Positions 44,081 to 57,021 of a stretch of DNA of 64,000 bases are shown piece after piece; the first letter of the stretch is position 1; each line of letters starts with the position of its first letter. Below the pieces are notes generated by a model. The model did no database searches. It was not told the origin of the DNA and saw only the letters and a list, made by a program, of their open reading frames with translations. Position numbers and translations under genes: made by a program. The DNA lies in assembly GCA_022266195.1 (NCBI GenBank), contig WHVY01000009.1:2046001-2110000 (forward strand), written 5' to 3'. The stretch is from Tetranychus cinnabarinus (taxonomy: Eukaryota; Arthropoda; Arachnida; Trombidiformes; Tetranychidae).

Positions 44081-45397
44081 ATGTGTGATTGTAAGGTCGC
44101 GCTCCAAATCTCGCAAAGTATTGCCATATTCAATAACAAAATAGAAGGTCCAGCCAGGTTTATCATGAGGCAAATGTTGTCATTCATCACAAGAAAATGC
44201 AATGTTACTTACGTACCATTGCCATTCTATTATCCAACGGGTAGTGTTTGCTCTGACGATGGTGTTTGTGAAGGACTTGCGGGTGATTTTCAAAAAGGCT
44301 ATTTCGATTTTGTTCCAAAACAGTTTACTACTGTTTCATTGCAAAACATTGGAACCAACTTGACAACAGCAGTTGAAAATTTGCAAGCATGTGTTGCAAT
44401 TTACCCACAAAATGCCATTATAAGACATTCAAGTTCAACACCTTTCGATTCATTAAGTGAGTTTGGCTTGGAAGTTATTTTCATCTTCACCTGTTTAATG
44501 GCTCTATTAACACTTCTATTCATGGTGATCATTATTAAGCACACTCAATCATCATTAAAGCAAATAATTTGGAATAACTTTGAATACTTTTCATGTCAAA
44601 ACTCATTATCGACCGATTTTTCAACCCAAAAATGGGTCTATGGTTTCTACATCATTGTACTGTTCCTCGCCAGAATATTGTTAACCTCAAACCTTCAGAC
44701 TGGACTTATTATTGATAAACATTATATTAAACTGACAAGTTACCGAGACATTATTGAATACAATTATCAACCAGTTTGTTTGGAAAATTCCCATTGCCAT
44801 ACACTTTTGGTTGAATCGACAGATCATTATGCTAAATTGGTAACCAAAAAACTCCAATTTCTCGAAGGCCAATCAAGCAATTGGCTGGACACTTATAATC
44901 AAATGCACAGGGTTGACCATGTAACGTTGGAAAAACCTAATACTTATGAGCTTCTCAAGAAAATTGGATGCAGTTTTGCGGTTGAACAAGAAAAGAAAAT
45001 GCCGCTTATTCGCAGACCAATTTCATATTCTTATACGAGCTATTTAATTAATAAAAATAGTCCACCTAAAGTTAAAGATGTAATCTTGAAAGGCTTGTAT
45101 GCCGAGAAGGAGTATGAAACTACTTTAAAAAGACGCACTCACAAGCAACTTACCAGTCAACTAAAAATAAACCCATCGCCTTCATGTTACAATGCAGAGG
45201 ATGCAAGCAGTGAAGACTCTGAAACAGTTCCGTTGCGGTTTCATTACTTGATTGATCCACTCATATTATACGCAGTTGGCATCGCAATAGCCAGTATTGT
45301 ATTTGCATTCAGACTGAAAACTCCTTGTTATCCAAGTTGTCCTTTAAACATTGTAAATTTACCAAGAAACTCAAATAATAAGTTTCCTTTAGAGTAA
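44081..45397 (+). CDS. Divergent ionotropic receptor (iGluR-like), intronless
   Basis: A single frame of 438 residues; an in-frame TGA 12 bases before the ATG fixes the 5' limit. The layout matches iGluR/IR channels: an extracellular lobe (1-125), TM1 (about 128-153), a short loop with pore-like IIWNNFEYFS (about 162-171), TM3 (about 185-211, ending LLTSNLQTGLI, comparable to the SYTANLAAFL-type segment of the family), a second extracellular lobe (about 212-385), and TM4 (about 389-411, LIDPLILYAVGIAIASIVFA). Canonical glutamate-contact residues are not evident, as in chemosensory IRs. The first lobe is short and there is no clear signal peptide, so an upstream exon may be missing or the gene degenerate at its 5' end. 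Being intronless fits lineage-expanded divergent IRs. A ligand cannot be inferred. Confidence 0.7.
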   Translation: MCDCKVALQISQSIAIFNNKIEGPARFIMRQMLSFITRKCNVTYVPLPFYYPTGSVCSDDGVCEGLAGDFQKGYFDFVPKQFTTVSLQNIGTNLTTAVENLQACVAIYPQNAIIRHSSSTPFDSLSEFGLEVIFIFTCLMALLTLLFMVIIIKHTQSSLKQIIWNNFEYFSCQNSLSTDFSTQKWVYGFYIIVLFLARILLTSNLQTGLIIDKHYIKLTSYRDIIEYNYQPVCLENSHCHTLLVESTDHYAKLVTKKLQFLEGQSSNWLDTYNQMHRVDHVTLEKPNTYELLKKIGCSFAVEQEKKMPLIRRPISYSYTSYLINKNSPPKVKDVILKGLYAEKEYETTLKRRTHKQLTSQLKINPSPSCYNAEDASSEDSETVPLRFHYLIDPLILYAVGIAIASIVFAFRLKTPCYPSCPLNIVNLPRNSNNKFPLE

Positions 45398-48300
45398 ATA
45401 TTGAGAAACAAGTTCCAACTTTTGTCATCCAATATTTATTTCGATAACTTCAACGTCGATTTTGGAAAAGCTCTTGTTTAACTCAGACCAACATTTCAAT
45501 TGTCAATTTGAAATTAGCAAATTCAGTCGACAGTGTAAATTCACAACAGTAAACTTGGAATGAATGAATAATCTGTTTCTGTTTTTAGCAATAATTACCA
45601 AGCTTAATATTATTGTAATAATATCACTTTTAAGTCTTCAATGTTTCTACTGATTATACTGATGCTGAAGAGCAATGAGCTATTTACAGAATCATTGAGC
45701 CATGCAAAGGAAGCAAAAAATGATCATCACAATAGAAGGAATGAAAAAATGTTCAGAGAAAAAAAGAAAAAATCGTTCGCTCAAAAAAATTAACAATAAG
45801 GTTGAGGATGGGATTGAAGGGTGAAAATGATGATAATGGCGATGTGAAAATATTTTTGTTTTTTTCTCCCTTCAACCTTTACTGAACTTTAACATAATTT
45901 TTACCTTGAATCTGGTGGAAACTTGCAAGTTGTGATAAACAGTCTAAGCAATGGAGTTCAACTTGATGTATTATAAATAGCAACAACAGTGGCTACACAA
46001 TGATGAAATAATCTATTTCTCGTTTCTTAATATCCATGATAATGATTTCTTGGAACTGAGATGAAATTCATTTATCTTGAAATTTATCTGCTTAGCAAGC
46101 GAAAAGTTTGTTGTAAAAACGCCTGAATGCGAAAAAAATGATGAGTTACCATTGAAAACTGTTTGTTCAAGACGCGATTATCTGATAGGTTTGATGTTAT
46201 AATGCTAAGGATATAGAAATGCTCTTTTCTAACTCCCAGTTTTATCACGATAGCATGATAAAGATTAAAATCAGTGATTAACGCATGAAATAAATCTAAT
46301 GTAAAATTGAGTAATTAAACTGTATTATTCAAGTGCGAAACAAGTTCAAGCTTAATTAGAGATGAAATGAAAAGTAAACTCAACATTATAATTGTTAAAG
46401 AAAATGAATTTTGCCTTGAAATTTCCAACTTTTGACTAATTAATTTTGAAATCTTTTCACTTCATTCCTTGATGTTCAGTCTAGTGAATAATTTACAGGC
46501 AAACTTTTGCTTTCTTTTCAGCGAAACAAAGTGGATAACAGTTGAGCAAAATGTTCAACCAACATTGAGGTGAAAGAAATGTAACCTTAAAAATGGCAGT
46601 AAAGAAAAAAGTTCAATTTCTAAATTCAGCATTTTCCTTCAACTTTTATTTAACACGAATCAGAACCATTGAGCAGATTTAAATCTTTAGCCTTTCAATT
46701 GTTTCAGTAAACTAATTTAAGAGGAGAAAAAAAACTTCAAATTTGCTGAGTAAAACTTTTCATCTCATTATATTTGATAAGACGATTACCTTTTCCCTGT
46801 AAAATGATTTTGTTTGTTTTCCAAAGTAAACCTGAAGTGACCAATAAATGCTGGGAGTTTTTACTCCCAACCTTCAGCGGGGAGTGAAAACTCCCACTGA
46901 AAGGCAACTTCAAGTCGAACCTTTAATAATGCCATAAAATAGCTTCTGGTCAAGATATGAACCAAGTCAACAGTAAAGAATAATTTGAGTGAAGGTAAAA
47001 AGTAAAATTACCATTTGACTTTTTCACCTGTAATACAATGGTAAAAAATGGGGAGAGTAAAGGTCAACTATTGAATCCAATAATCTTGTTGAGTTATTCA
47101 TTTATCCGGAGCAGTCAGGTAAAACTTGATCAACCTTTATCAGACTAACTCAGCAGGGGAACCAATTCGAGAATTGAGTGGTCAAGATGATAATGAAAAA
47201 AGTAGCAAGTAAACTCCAAGTCGAACGAGAAAAAAAAAAGAAAACCATTTTTCATTTCAAAAAGTTTCATCTTCATGAAATCCATTTTTAAACTTGTCTG
47301 AAACTTATCAATTATTTCACTCGCAATCGCATTATCCAACCTTGCTCAACCTTTGAATATTTCATATTTACAATTTAAACCCAACTTGAAGTGCTTCAAG
47401 TACATTTAGACTTGTAAAATACTCGACTCAGAAGAAGAAGAAAACATTGAAAGGAAATGATAATTTTCATGACATTTTCACAACAAATATTTAAATTACA
47501 GTATCAAGTTTGTATAAACTGATGCAACAGAAAAATGAATATTTGCCAGGAAAATGATAAATCAAATTGTTATTATATTATGGACAGAAATCAATCATAA
47601 AAATGTTGAGTTATCTGTAGTTCCTTCAATGTTGCCATTTCAATTCTGTAACAATGTAAACATTCGGATAAACGCAACAAATTTTCATGTTGAAACTATA
47701 AATAATAGCAGATGAATTTAATAACAACAATGATAATAACATGAACATTATACTTTTTGCTTTATTTATTACATTTGGTTAAACAATCTTTGGTATAACT
47801 TCATTTACTGTTGACTCTTGTAACTCTTTTTTTACCTGATTATATCAATTGCCTTTCATTCCTGTTCATTTGCACATTTATTATTTATCCTTTTTTTGAT
47901 TAAATCTGACGTCAAGTCATGATGCACAATTGAATAAATTATAAAGAAACATTTGAAAGTGAAAATTGAGTTGCAAGACAAGATGATATTCAATCATCTT
48001 GAATCTTTTTGTCAACCATTTGCCCTTTCATCTGGACACTTTTCATTGATCAGATAATCTGGTCAAGTGAAAATTGTTTCAGCTTTGACCCTTTCCATTA
48101 CCACTTGATTCCCTGTCAATCTTGTTTCATTTAATTACTACAAAATCAATTTAACTTTTGTTTCTTTTTCTCCCTTCTCATGAAGTTACCTTTCAACCAT
48201 TTCCAAGATTCTCTGAACTTATCTCAAGAAAAAGGTTAAAAAAGGATAACATGCAATGGTGGTTGAGAAAAGGTAAATTGATACGCCAAGAGTTACAATG

Positions 48301-50056
48301 TAATAATGCGATTTAATCATGCAATCAACTTATCTATTGACATTTGATTGAACATTTCAAGTTAATTGAGAAAAGTTTCCAATTTTCCATGTTAATCAGA
48401 AAAACGTAAAAAATCATAAATGTTCAGATGAGTTGAAAAACAAATCAGAAATTGCAAGAAAAGTTCAAATCGAAATGACAAATTAGTTTATTGATTTTGA
48501 GTTGAAACAGATTGAAATGGATCGATTGAAACTTTTGGTTCAACTGGAGGCAATTCAGTTTAACCTGTTAAGTGCTTGTTTCAAGTAAAGATTTAATTAT
48601 TTAAATAACATTCAATTTTCATGTATTTTTCCAGTTTTCCCACTGATACAAGAACTTAATGAAGTGGGCGAAGAAACAAAAAAAAGATGAACTTTTTTGT
48701 TCCATCATTTTTTGCAGATTCAATCCTCAAATGAGATTTGTTTTGTTTTCCCTGTTTTTTCCTCGTTTCTTCCTTTCGTCTGCACTGAACCAATGATGAT
48801 AATTTAACTCAACATTAACAGCACATAAATATGAATTTATTGAACCATATTGAACCAATATTTTATCGTCTTCATTTTTCAAGGCAAAACTTTTCTCTTT
48901 TCCATAATATTTGTGAAGAGCATTTAATCAGCTCAAACTTTTACAACCATGAAACATGGAAAAAATTGAACATTCAAAAATAATCATTGCAACTATTCGT
49001 TTCATTTGAAGCTCCAACAAGTTTCCATTTGTAGAATGAAACAAAAAACATGAAAATTATCAGCAATATTGAACTTTGATAAATGACATTTTTAAAGATT
49101 TGTATTTCCTGATTTTGGAAAATTCACTAAATTCTGAGTTATTATTTATTTCCATTCTGAGTGATTCAACTGGGAAGCCATGAATGAGTTTAACTTTTCT
49201 TTTCTTTTCGGTTAAAGTTTTTTGGCTTTAAGTTTTTACGTTTCATTGAACTTGAATAAAGTTAGCCAAGTTAAATTAATTCAATTATCCGATTCCTTTA
49301 TCCCAGTAAACTCAATCAGTCTAAAAGATTGAAACGATTTTAAACGAAACGAATAAAATTTAAAAATTGTTTTTCATGTTGACGAAGGATTTGAAGATTA
49401 TTTTTGCAAACGTCTTAAAACGATTTTCTTTGTTCATGATAAAAGCATCAGATGAATAATTTTCTAATGAATTGCAATTATCTGATCAGAATAGTCACAG
49501 AATAAGAAAACTGTTATTTTCCTAAATTGAAATTGAATTGGCATTTCACTGACAAGACTAATTTGGTAGCTGCAAGAGAAGCAAGAGTAAATACGAACTT
49601 GAAAAGTTTCACTTTATGAATGTTAACCATCATGACAAGGTAATGATAATGTTGTTGGACATTTCAATTTGGAAGGATGAAGATGAAAAAGAATAGAACA
49701 ATTCTTTTCTTCTTTTCCTCTCGAGTTCATCAAATTTCAAGGTTTCAATGTTGACCAACCATGAAATGTAGTTTCAATGAAAATGGACAACAATCTAATC
49801 TTGTAAAAAACTGATCACTATAATGATTTATTCAGTTGGTTAATTGGTGTTAACATGCATTAATGAGTTTTGTACTTTTCTTGTTCTTGTGATTGTTTCA
49901 TTTTCCGATTAATTGTTGACTTTTTTTCTCATGAAAGCACAAATGGATGAACAACAAATTGAGTGCATGAGTGAATTTATTTTGCTGTTTTCATGATAAT
50001 CATGGTTATGATGAACAATTGATTAAACACTAATTTTCTCTCTTCTTTAGTCTTAC
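45398..50056. other. Gene-poor stretch with a twin hairpin
   Basis: No supported gene. Two adjacent perfect small hairpins occur at 46,853-46,895. Other frames are AT-driven. Confidence 0.4.
46853..46901. other. Two tandem hairpins with GGGAGT/ACTCCC stems
   Basis: GGGAGT-TTTT-ACTCCC (46,853-46,868) is followed 11 bases later by GGGAGT-GAAA-ACTCCC (46,880-46,895). The second hairpin is extended by TTCAG (46,873-46,877) pairing with CTGAA (46,897-46,901) and has a GNRA-type loop if read as RNA. The two stems can also cross-pair. No function can be assigned. Confidence 0.6.
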
Positions 50057-50162
50057 CTTCATTTCCACCACCTGAAGCACCAATAACAGCAATACCTTTA
50101 CAGGTTACCTTGCGTATTTCATTGACGAGTAAGGCACACCTTAAGGTACACAGACAGGTAAA
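50057..50162 (-). CDS. Possible isolated cysteine-rich coding exon
   Basis: The minus strand has TTTCACAG|, then 106 bases open in one frame, then |GTAAGA. It encodes FTCLCTLRCALLVNEIRKV, then TCKGIAVIGASGGGNE and the first base of a split codon. Base composition is less AT-rich than the surroundings, and four Cys with a CxCx3C start suggest a secreted or extracellular piece. I do not recognise the family and cannot find its partner exons. It could belong to a minus-strand gene with distant exons; joining phase 1 to the PPxY gene's exon is formally possible (AAAG|ATTGG) but speculative. Confidence 0.3.
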
Positions 50163-51629
50163 CTGTGAAAGTTTAATCATGTTTTTGTTGTTTAACCGTT
50201 TTCGTTGTTAATTTTGTTGTTGATGTTGTTGATGATGGCAATGATGAAGATGGCAATGAAATTGATGGGAATGATGAAGGTGAAGATGATGATTGATGAT
50301 GATGTCTGATCTGATCATAAGAGTGTCTAAAGTTTTGTTTTTTCTCTCTCTCTCTCTCTCTCTCTATTTTACCATGAAAGTAGGAAAAGATGAAACGTTG
50401 GAACATTGAAATTCATTCCATGAGAACGGAAATTTGGTGACATTAATTTGGGTTCAACAATTGAACAATAAATAATGGTTAAATCCATTTTTCTTTTCAG
50501 TTTTATTCTCATTGTTGCATCCAATTTTGTACAGGTCAATATCAATGTTGACAAGATCAAGATGACAGAAAGCTTGTAAAACACTGGGAAACAAAGAGAT
50601 GAAAATTTTATCCGGTAAAAAGGAAAAGCAAATTTTCTGTTGAATTTCAAGTTTTGTCCAATGTATTTATCCCAAAATGGACAGAAAGTAAACAGAAAAG
50701 TAAACCATTTCACTGGCCATGTTGACCATGATGTAGTACAAGAAGAAGAGAACAAGATATTTGAATAAAAGTTGAAAATGAATATTGAAAGTTGCACAGA
50801 AAATAGAAAATACTTTTTACTTTTTACACTGAAAAAAAGGTGAATATTGTACAAACTGTAAGGTGAACAAGAGTAAAATTTTTCATTTCAAAGGAAAATA
50901 ATTTTCTTTACACTTTATCATGAAACATTATTAGCATGATGATGAGCAAAAAATTTGTTCATTCCCTTTGCCTCATTATCTGGATAACTTTAGTGAATCC
51001 ATTTTTTTGGTCGAGTCACATTTAAACTGCTTTTTGTTATCTTTTTTGTTTAAACCGTTTCTCTTGTGATTCACAACTGAAACAACTCTTTACTCGATAA
51101 CTGTTTGAGTAGCTTCACTGTGAGCGGTTTCAAGCAAAAAAGTGTGACTCTTTGCTCATGTTGATGATGAGAATGATGATGAGCAGGATGAAGATGGTAA
51201 AAGATGATCAGTGGAAAAACCTGAGTGAGGTATTCATTCCGTGGTTCATGTCAAATCAACTCTGGAGACTGCACATAACACACCAACACTACTCAACTAC
51301 CTATACATACAATTTCACATTTTTACCTTTTCTTTCAACTTTTCTTTTGCCTTCTCTTTTACTTTCTCTCTTCTTCTCACCTGCTTTTCTTTTCCTCTCC
51401 TCATCCTTTCATCCCTTTTGCTCACTCCATCATGTCGATTGATGTGTTCACAGGTTGATAAAAATATTTCATTTCACTCTTTACCATAATAAATGTATTA
51501 TATAAACTTGCTAAATAAATACAATTCCCAATAGTCTTTTACAATTTTCCTTTTCTGTTACTCGACTATTGCCTTTTACCTTCACCTTTTTCATTGTAAT
51601 TCCTCATCATTTCACTTATTGCTATAACA
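50163..51629. other. Intergenic, with (TC)n microsatellite
   Basis: A (TC)n tract lies at about 50,343-50,367. Frames across 51,152-51,489 are pyrimidine-rich low complexity and are not supported as genes. Confidence 0.4.
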
Positions 51630-51920
51630 ATGGTAATCATGATGATCATTAGAGAGGATAATGGTAAACCAGTCAATGTCAATAATTTGCAGCCTGTAAG
51701 AACAAGTTTTCATCTCGCGATATGAATATTGATATATTGTGATAATTCCGTTTTCATTTTTTTTCAGGTTGTCTTTTTGAGCACATTTTGCTTTATTGTA
51801 TTCTTTTCAATCCAAATGCTCAACCAGATTTTATACGTTTATATAAAGTTTCCCTTTCGAGCGAATCGTTTCAAGCTTGGAAAATTTATTAGACCATTCT
51901 ATTATTGTATAGTAACATGA
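51630..51920 (+). CDS. Tentative two-exon gene for a 72-residue hydrophobic peptide
   Basis: ATG at 51630, exon 51630-51695 ending CAGCCT|GTAAGA, then TTTTTTTTCAG| and exon 51768-51920 ending in TGA, joined in phase. The product reads MVIMMIIREDNGKPVNVNN, then a membrane-like stretch (FLSTFCFIVFFSIQMLNQIL) and a basic/aromatic tail (FRANRFKLGKFIRPFYYC). The splice signals are good but the family is unknown, and AT-rich DNA makes chance hydrophobic frames common. It could be a fragment of a larger membrane protein. Confidence 0.25.
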
Positions 51921-52306
51921 TATTCATAAGCTATTGCTCACAGTTTCTTGCTCTCTCGAAGTTCCATAAACTCTCAACATATTAACACATTTGTAAAACG
52001 GTTTATTTCGATGCAGGAGTTCAACGGCCAAAGTATACTGAAAACTAGAAGATCACCAGTAAAACTATATGTAAAATGGGTACATTGATGGCGTATGTAT
52101 ATTGATAATGTAAGGATTCGCTTTCGAGTTCTCAAGAAAGAATAATAAACGTAACAAAGTGAAGGGCACAAAGTTAACATAACTTTGGTGCCTTGTACGC
52201 TGCCTCTTGCCGGCTATCGTTACTTCTTAAATAGGGTTACAGAGGAGGGGATTTTCTAATTGTTTTACAGTGGTTCCAGGAATACACGTAACGTGGTTAA
52301 CTGTGT
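51921..52306. other. Intergenic
   Basis: No supported gene. GC content rises from about 52,180. Confidence 0.3.
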
Positions 52307-52483
52307 TTAACAATTGGGTGCATAATCAATCACATTCCTTATGAGTTCACAATTGATATGTGAAGGAGTTTTGCGAGGATTACATCTTCGACACAGAAGA
52401 GGATTACTTGCATGACGTCTTTTCACGCTCTTTTTGGAGAAAACTTTCTTCAGAATCTTTTTATCGTAGAGGCTTTCTTTTAA
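52307..52483 (-). pseudogene. Possible decayed coding fragment in a compositionally distinct block
   Basis: The minus strand is open for about 58 codons with a peptide unlike the AT-driven frames nearby: KESLYDKKILKKVFSKKS, then RRHASNPLLCRRCNPRKTPS and HINCELIRNV, with a CxxC pair. It lies in a block (about 52,180-52,730) richer in G and C than its surroundings. No start, partner exons or recognised family are seen. It may be a remnant of a mobile element or a retrocopy. Confidence 0.25.
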
Positions 52484-55400
52484 CTACGTAACCGAATGTC
52501 ACCCAACCTGAGGAACAATGTCTTTTGAAAAAAACAAACGGCCCTTGTGGTATGGTTTACCCTCCAACTAGGGTAAACCAAACTCTCATTATTTCGGTCC
52601 TTGGTCAATTTTTACTAGCAGTAAAGGTAAACAGTACGCAAATCAATATTGATGCTTCAGTCGTAATAATAATGGTTTCGAAGTATAGAAGCCGGCCGTC
52701 CGAAACCAAGACGTAAAAGCAAGATATCATCAAAGAAGTTCAGTGATAGAGAAATGAAAGAAAACTAAATATTTCTTAAAATGTGGAAATAACTTCACAT
52801 TGAACAGATATTGACTTAAAAAGCACAAATGGCTCTAAAAATTGAGAGAAAAGCTCATCCAGGAAAAAATAGTCATTCATTAGCCATTGAATATTATACA
52901 ATGTGGTAGTTGCCATGTGGGTCATTAAATGGACATGAAAATTGGAATTTGACTGAATAGCAATCAAAATTAATATTAAAGCCAGATTTTTGCAGGTTTA
53001 TAAGTTTTGTTTTCAACAAAAAAGTACAAGCAAATTGAATAGATGATAATTTTGTTGATCACGAGAGCGGAGAATAGTGATGAAGCTCAACTAATATTAA
53101 TCAAATATGGATCTGTTTATCATTCACCTAATGGTTTAATCAATCATCAATCATCTTTCACTTGTTCACATTTAATTGATTTTCACTTCATTCTTTGACA
53201 TTGCATTATTTACGCATTATTATTATTATTACCATCATTACTGAATTATGAAACCAAACATTCAATCTCATTGTTGGATATTATTCTCATATCATGCTTA
53301 TTCAACTCATTAATATATGAAAAGATAACAACAAGACAAATAATAATACAAGAGCAAAAATAAATATATCAAATATTGAACATTAGAAATGGCGAACAAA
53401 AATGTATTAATTTTGATGAAAAATTTTCACAAAAATAATGATTGATGATACAAAATATCAATCTTAATCATTTCCATTAACTTTTCAGTTTAAACACTCT
53501 TCCAACTCTAACTCGAACAAGAAGAAAGAACTGGAAATTTTCAGAAGAATCCCGGAAAAACATTTTCAAGGCAAGCATTGACAACGAAATCGCCAGATGA
53601 ATATGATTAATCAAGACTATCAAATCAACATTATTCTCATGAGTTTCTCCATACCTTCGATGATTTGAATCCACCGAATCGCAAATGAATCAAATGAACC
53701 TTCCAAACTGTTAATTTTCATCTGAAAGCTGAAAAACTATGAAAAGTGAATAACTTGATAAGGTTGACATTGCACTGAAAATGATTTATTATTCAGTTTT
53801 GGATGTTGATTTTTGGATAAAAAGCTTTTCAAGTTTCTAATCAACTCTGGTCAACATCTAACTCTGGTTCACTTTTTTTCCTGGAATCAACTGAACAGAG
53901 ATTGAAACGACAATTAAAGTTGACCAAAGACCTTTGGGAAATTTCAACATGAGTAGACATTTTTTCACCCTTTAAGTAAACTCTTCAGGTAAACCACAAG
54001 CCTAATCTAATTAGCTCAACATTATGCCCTTGTTTTTCAATGTAATGTTTAAAGTAATAGACAAAAAAGAGTTTCTCATCCAAATGTATTTAGTTGCAAT
54101 TAAATATGTTAAAACATTATGATTTTTGGCCCTGAAGCATTTGAAAACGTTATTGTTACTCGACAAAAAACAAGCTATCATTGGCAGGCATACTTGATGA
54201 GATGAAGTTGGCAAAAAGGTAAAGCTTTTGGTATTGATTTACTTATTTTGACTTTTCACTGGAAGCTAATCAAGTGTCACAATTGCTTAAAGGTAAAAAG
54301 GAAAAGCTATTTTCCAGTAAACCTCAAATAACTATTTAGACCAATTTAAATTCACTATTGAACAATTGTGTAAATTGAGGTAAAATTGGGTTGCAAGGGA
54401 AAGAAAAACATTTTTTTTGCAAACCTTTTTCTCTATTTTCTTCTGCAAACATAATTTATAACAATTTACATTTCATATTATTTTTAATATTTTTACAATC
54501 CAGTAAATGCTCTAAAGGCATTTTCACAATTCAACTAGTGAGGGTAAAGCAAACAATATTGCATTCAATATCATTAAATTTGTGAGCAAAAAAATGAGCC
54601 TTCGTCTACTCAGCTAACAAACCTACAGAATAACCAATAAAATTCACCAAGAACTTTGTGAAATATTGAATTTTAAACTCAATCCAAATGATTAGATCAA
54701 AGTTAATTCCATCAAATTTGTGTCAGATTACTTTGAAGGGTGAAGACTTCTGGTTCATCAATCATTGTGATCACTTGCTATGTGTCCATTTTGTTTACAT
54801 TTGTCAACCTAAAGGTCATGAGTTGATGCACTGGAAAAGCAATAAGCTTCTGGGGTTGACTGTGACTTTGTTTACCTTTTTGTTGGTTGCTCATTGAACC
54901 AAATGAATTGAACGATTATTGGTCATCAGGGAGTGAAAAATTTCAAAGACAATAATGTTGAACAAATGAGTTTACACAGCTAATCTAGACATCAAAGTGT
55001 CAATGAGTTGAACATGGTGTCTGTTCAATTTATCATGTTATCCAGACATTTGAATAACCAAACAAAACAGCAATTTTTCGTCTTCACATTTCATTTTTAA
55101 ATTTGATTTTTCTTTTCGCTTTTCCTTTTTTATCTCGTTCAACCTAAAACTATTAATATTCTTGACAGACTTTTTTTCCATGCTTTACTCTAAGGATTAA
55201 CTAATAATAACAAAATATTTTGAGTAAAAAAGCGAGTTTACTTGAAATGAAGTTTCCAACTTTTAATCTGTTTAGATTCGTTAGAGTATCAGAAACACTT
55301 GAAAGTCAATCCTTTCAACTTGAGAATCAACTTTTTTTCCTCTTTTCATCAAAACTTTCAACTTGCTTATTGTAATAATGGCTTTGAAATCTTCTCCAAG

Positions 55401-57021
55401 ACTTCAACTGTGAAATAATTTTCCAAGCTAAACAAGTTTCTCCATTTTATCTACATTTTCACGTTTATACTTTGCTCGTCTGTAATCGTAACTGTCATTC
55501 ATGATGAATGAATCAGTCTGATAATGAGCTTACGTTGCGGTTAATTGAAACTTTCCTCTTCTCCTCCTTTCAACAAAAGTCTCGGCAATTATGAATGTGC
55601 AAAGATTTTGGTGTAGAGAAGAAAAAGATATTTCTATGAATCAATTGGACCAGAAAAGGTATCATGAATGAACCATGAAAATACAAGTTGAATCGAAAAA
55701 AATTTTGTGGTAAAACATTTTCAGTTCTGTAAAACACGATGCTAAGGTTAATGATAAGACAGAGATCAACAAATGAGAACAAGATTGTAAATCAATTTAA
55801 AAATGATTTATAAAGTGAATGATGAATTTTCTGTTTACAATAAAGTTCATTTTTCATTGAGAAAATATCGATTTTTCATGTTTCGAGTTTACTGGTTTCA
55901 TCACTAATAGTTTGAAATGATCAAATGATAATATCTTTCAATCTGTACAAATTGAGATTAAAACTTTTATCAACTTTTGTCTCTATTGGAGTTGAAAGTT
56001 GAACATTATTGAATTAAATTTAACGAGTTCAAACTGACCAAAAGGATGAAATTAAATTAGTAATTAGACAAACTTTGAATAAATTATGAATGATGATTGT
56101 GATGACACAGAATAAGTTTTACTTTACTCGATTCAACGTTTCAATTTTCTTTTCTCAGTCAACTCAATTGAACTTGAAGTTTGTGAAAAGATGTTTTTTT
56201 CTGCCATGATTTCCAATGAACATGATATCATCCATATTGATGAGCAAATTGAATAGCAGAGAGAAAACGTTTTCTCTCAAAACTGACTTTGAAACATTTG
56301 GTCAAACCAATTATGTTAGTGACCAAAATCGATATCAAGATGTGAACCAAAAAGCCATCTCAATTAGAGACTAATTATGTTAACATCAGGATCAAAAGTC
56401 TGTTCATTTATCCTTCGAGAGTTGCTCCATTATCGTTGTACAACACTTGGTCAACTCTATCAACACAACAATTAACTGAAAGTATCTCGATATCTTTTTA
56501 TGACTTTCTTAATCATTTCAACTTTTCGAGTTTACCAAATGTTCACTCATTGCCATTTCACTATTTTTAAACTTTTCAAGCTTCGATCCAGTTTCCCTTC
56601 ATCATTTGTATTGAAAGTTTTCTCATTTTAATCGTTTCAATTTCATGATAAAAATTGTGACAATTTTTCTTAATCAATAAGACGAATAGTACGAGTTTCA
56701 ATATTGAATATAAGTGATGAGAGAAGAGGGAATTGTTTTTGTGACTATTTTTTTCTTTATTGATTTTGGTAGAACTAGCGATTTAAGGTCTTCACTGTTG
56801 TTGATTGTGATGATCTTAAGATGATAATGAGATGAAACGAAGAAAATTTTACGACTTTGAAAAGTTGGGTTTCATTGGGTAATCACATTGAATGGTGAAT
56901 GAGTTGAACGTGACCAGTGAAGATGAAATTAAAATTGATGGAGTCAAGTAGGTTGATGCCTGTTGTGAAACACTTCAAGAATCCATATCATGATCATGTC
57001 TCAAGTGATATCTTAACCTGA
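52484..57021. other. Gene-poor stretch
   Basis: To about 52,730 the DNA continues the GC-raised block. After that it is AT-rich with only short frames lacking features (for example 53,477-53,674 and 54,688-54,897). No repeat stands out. Confidence 0.35.

Noticed and set aside
51152..51489. Overlapping Phe/Leu/Ser-rich frames
   Set aside because: Low-complexity pyrimidine tract; the two frames overlap each other and have no domain.
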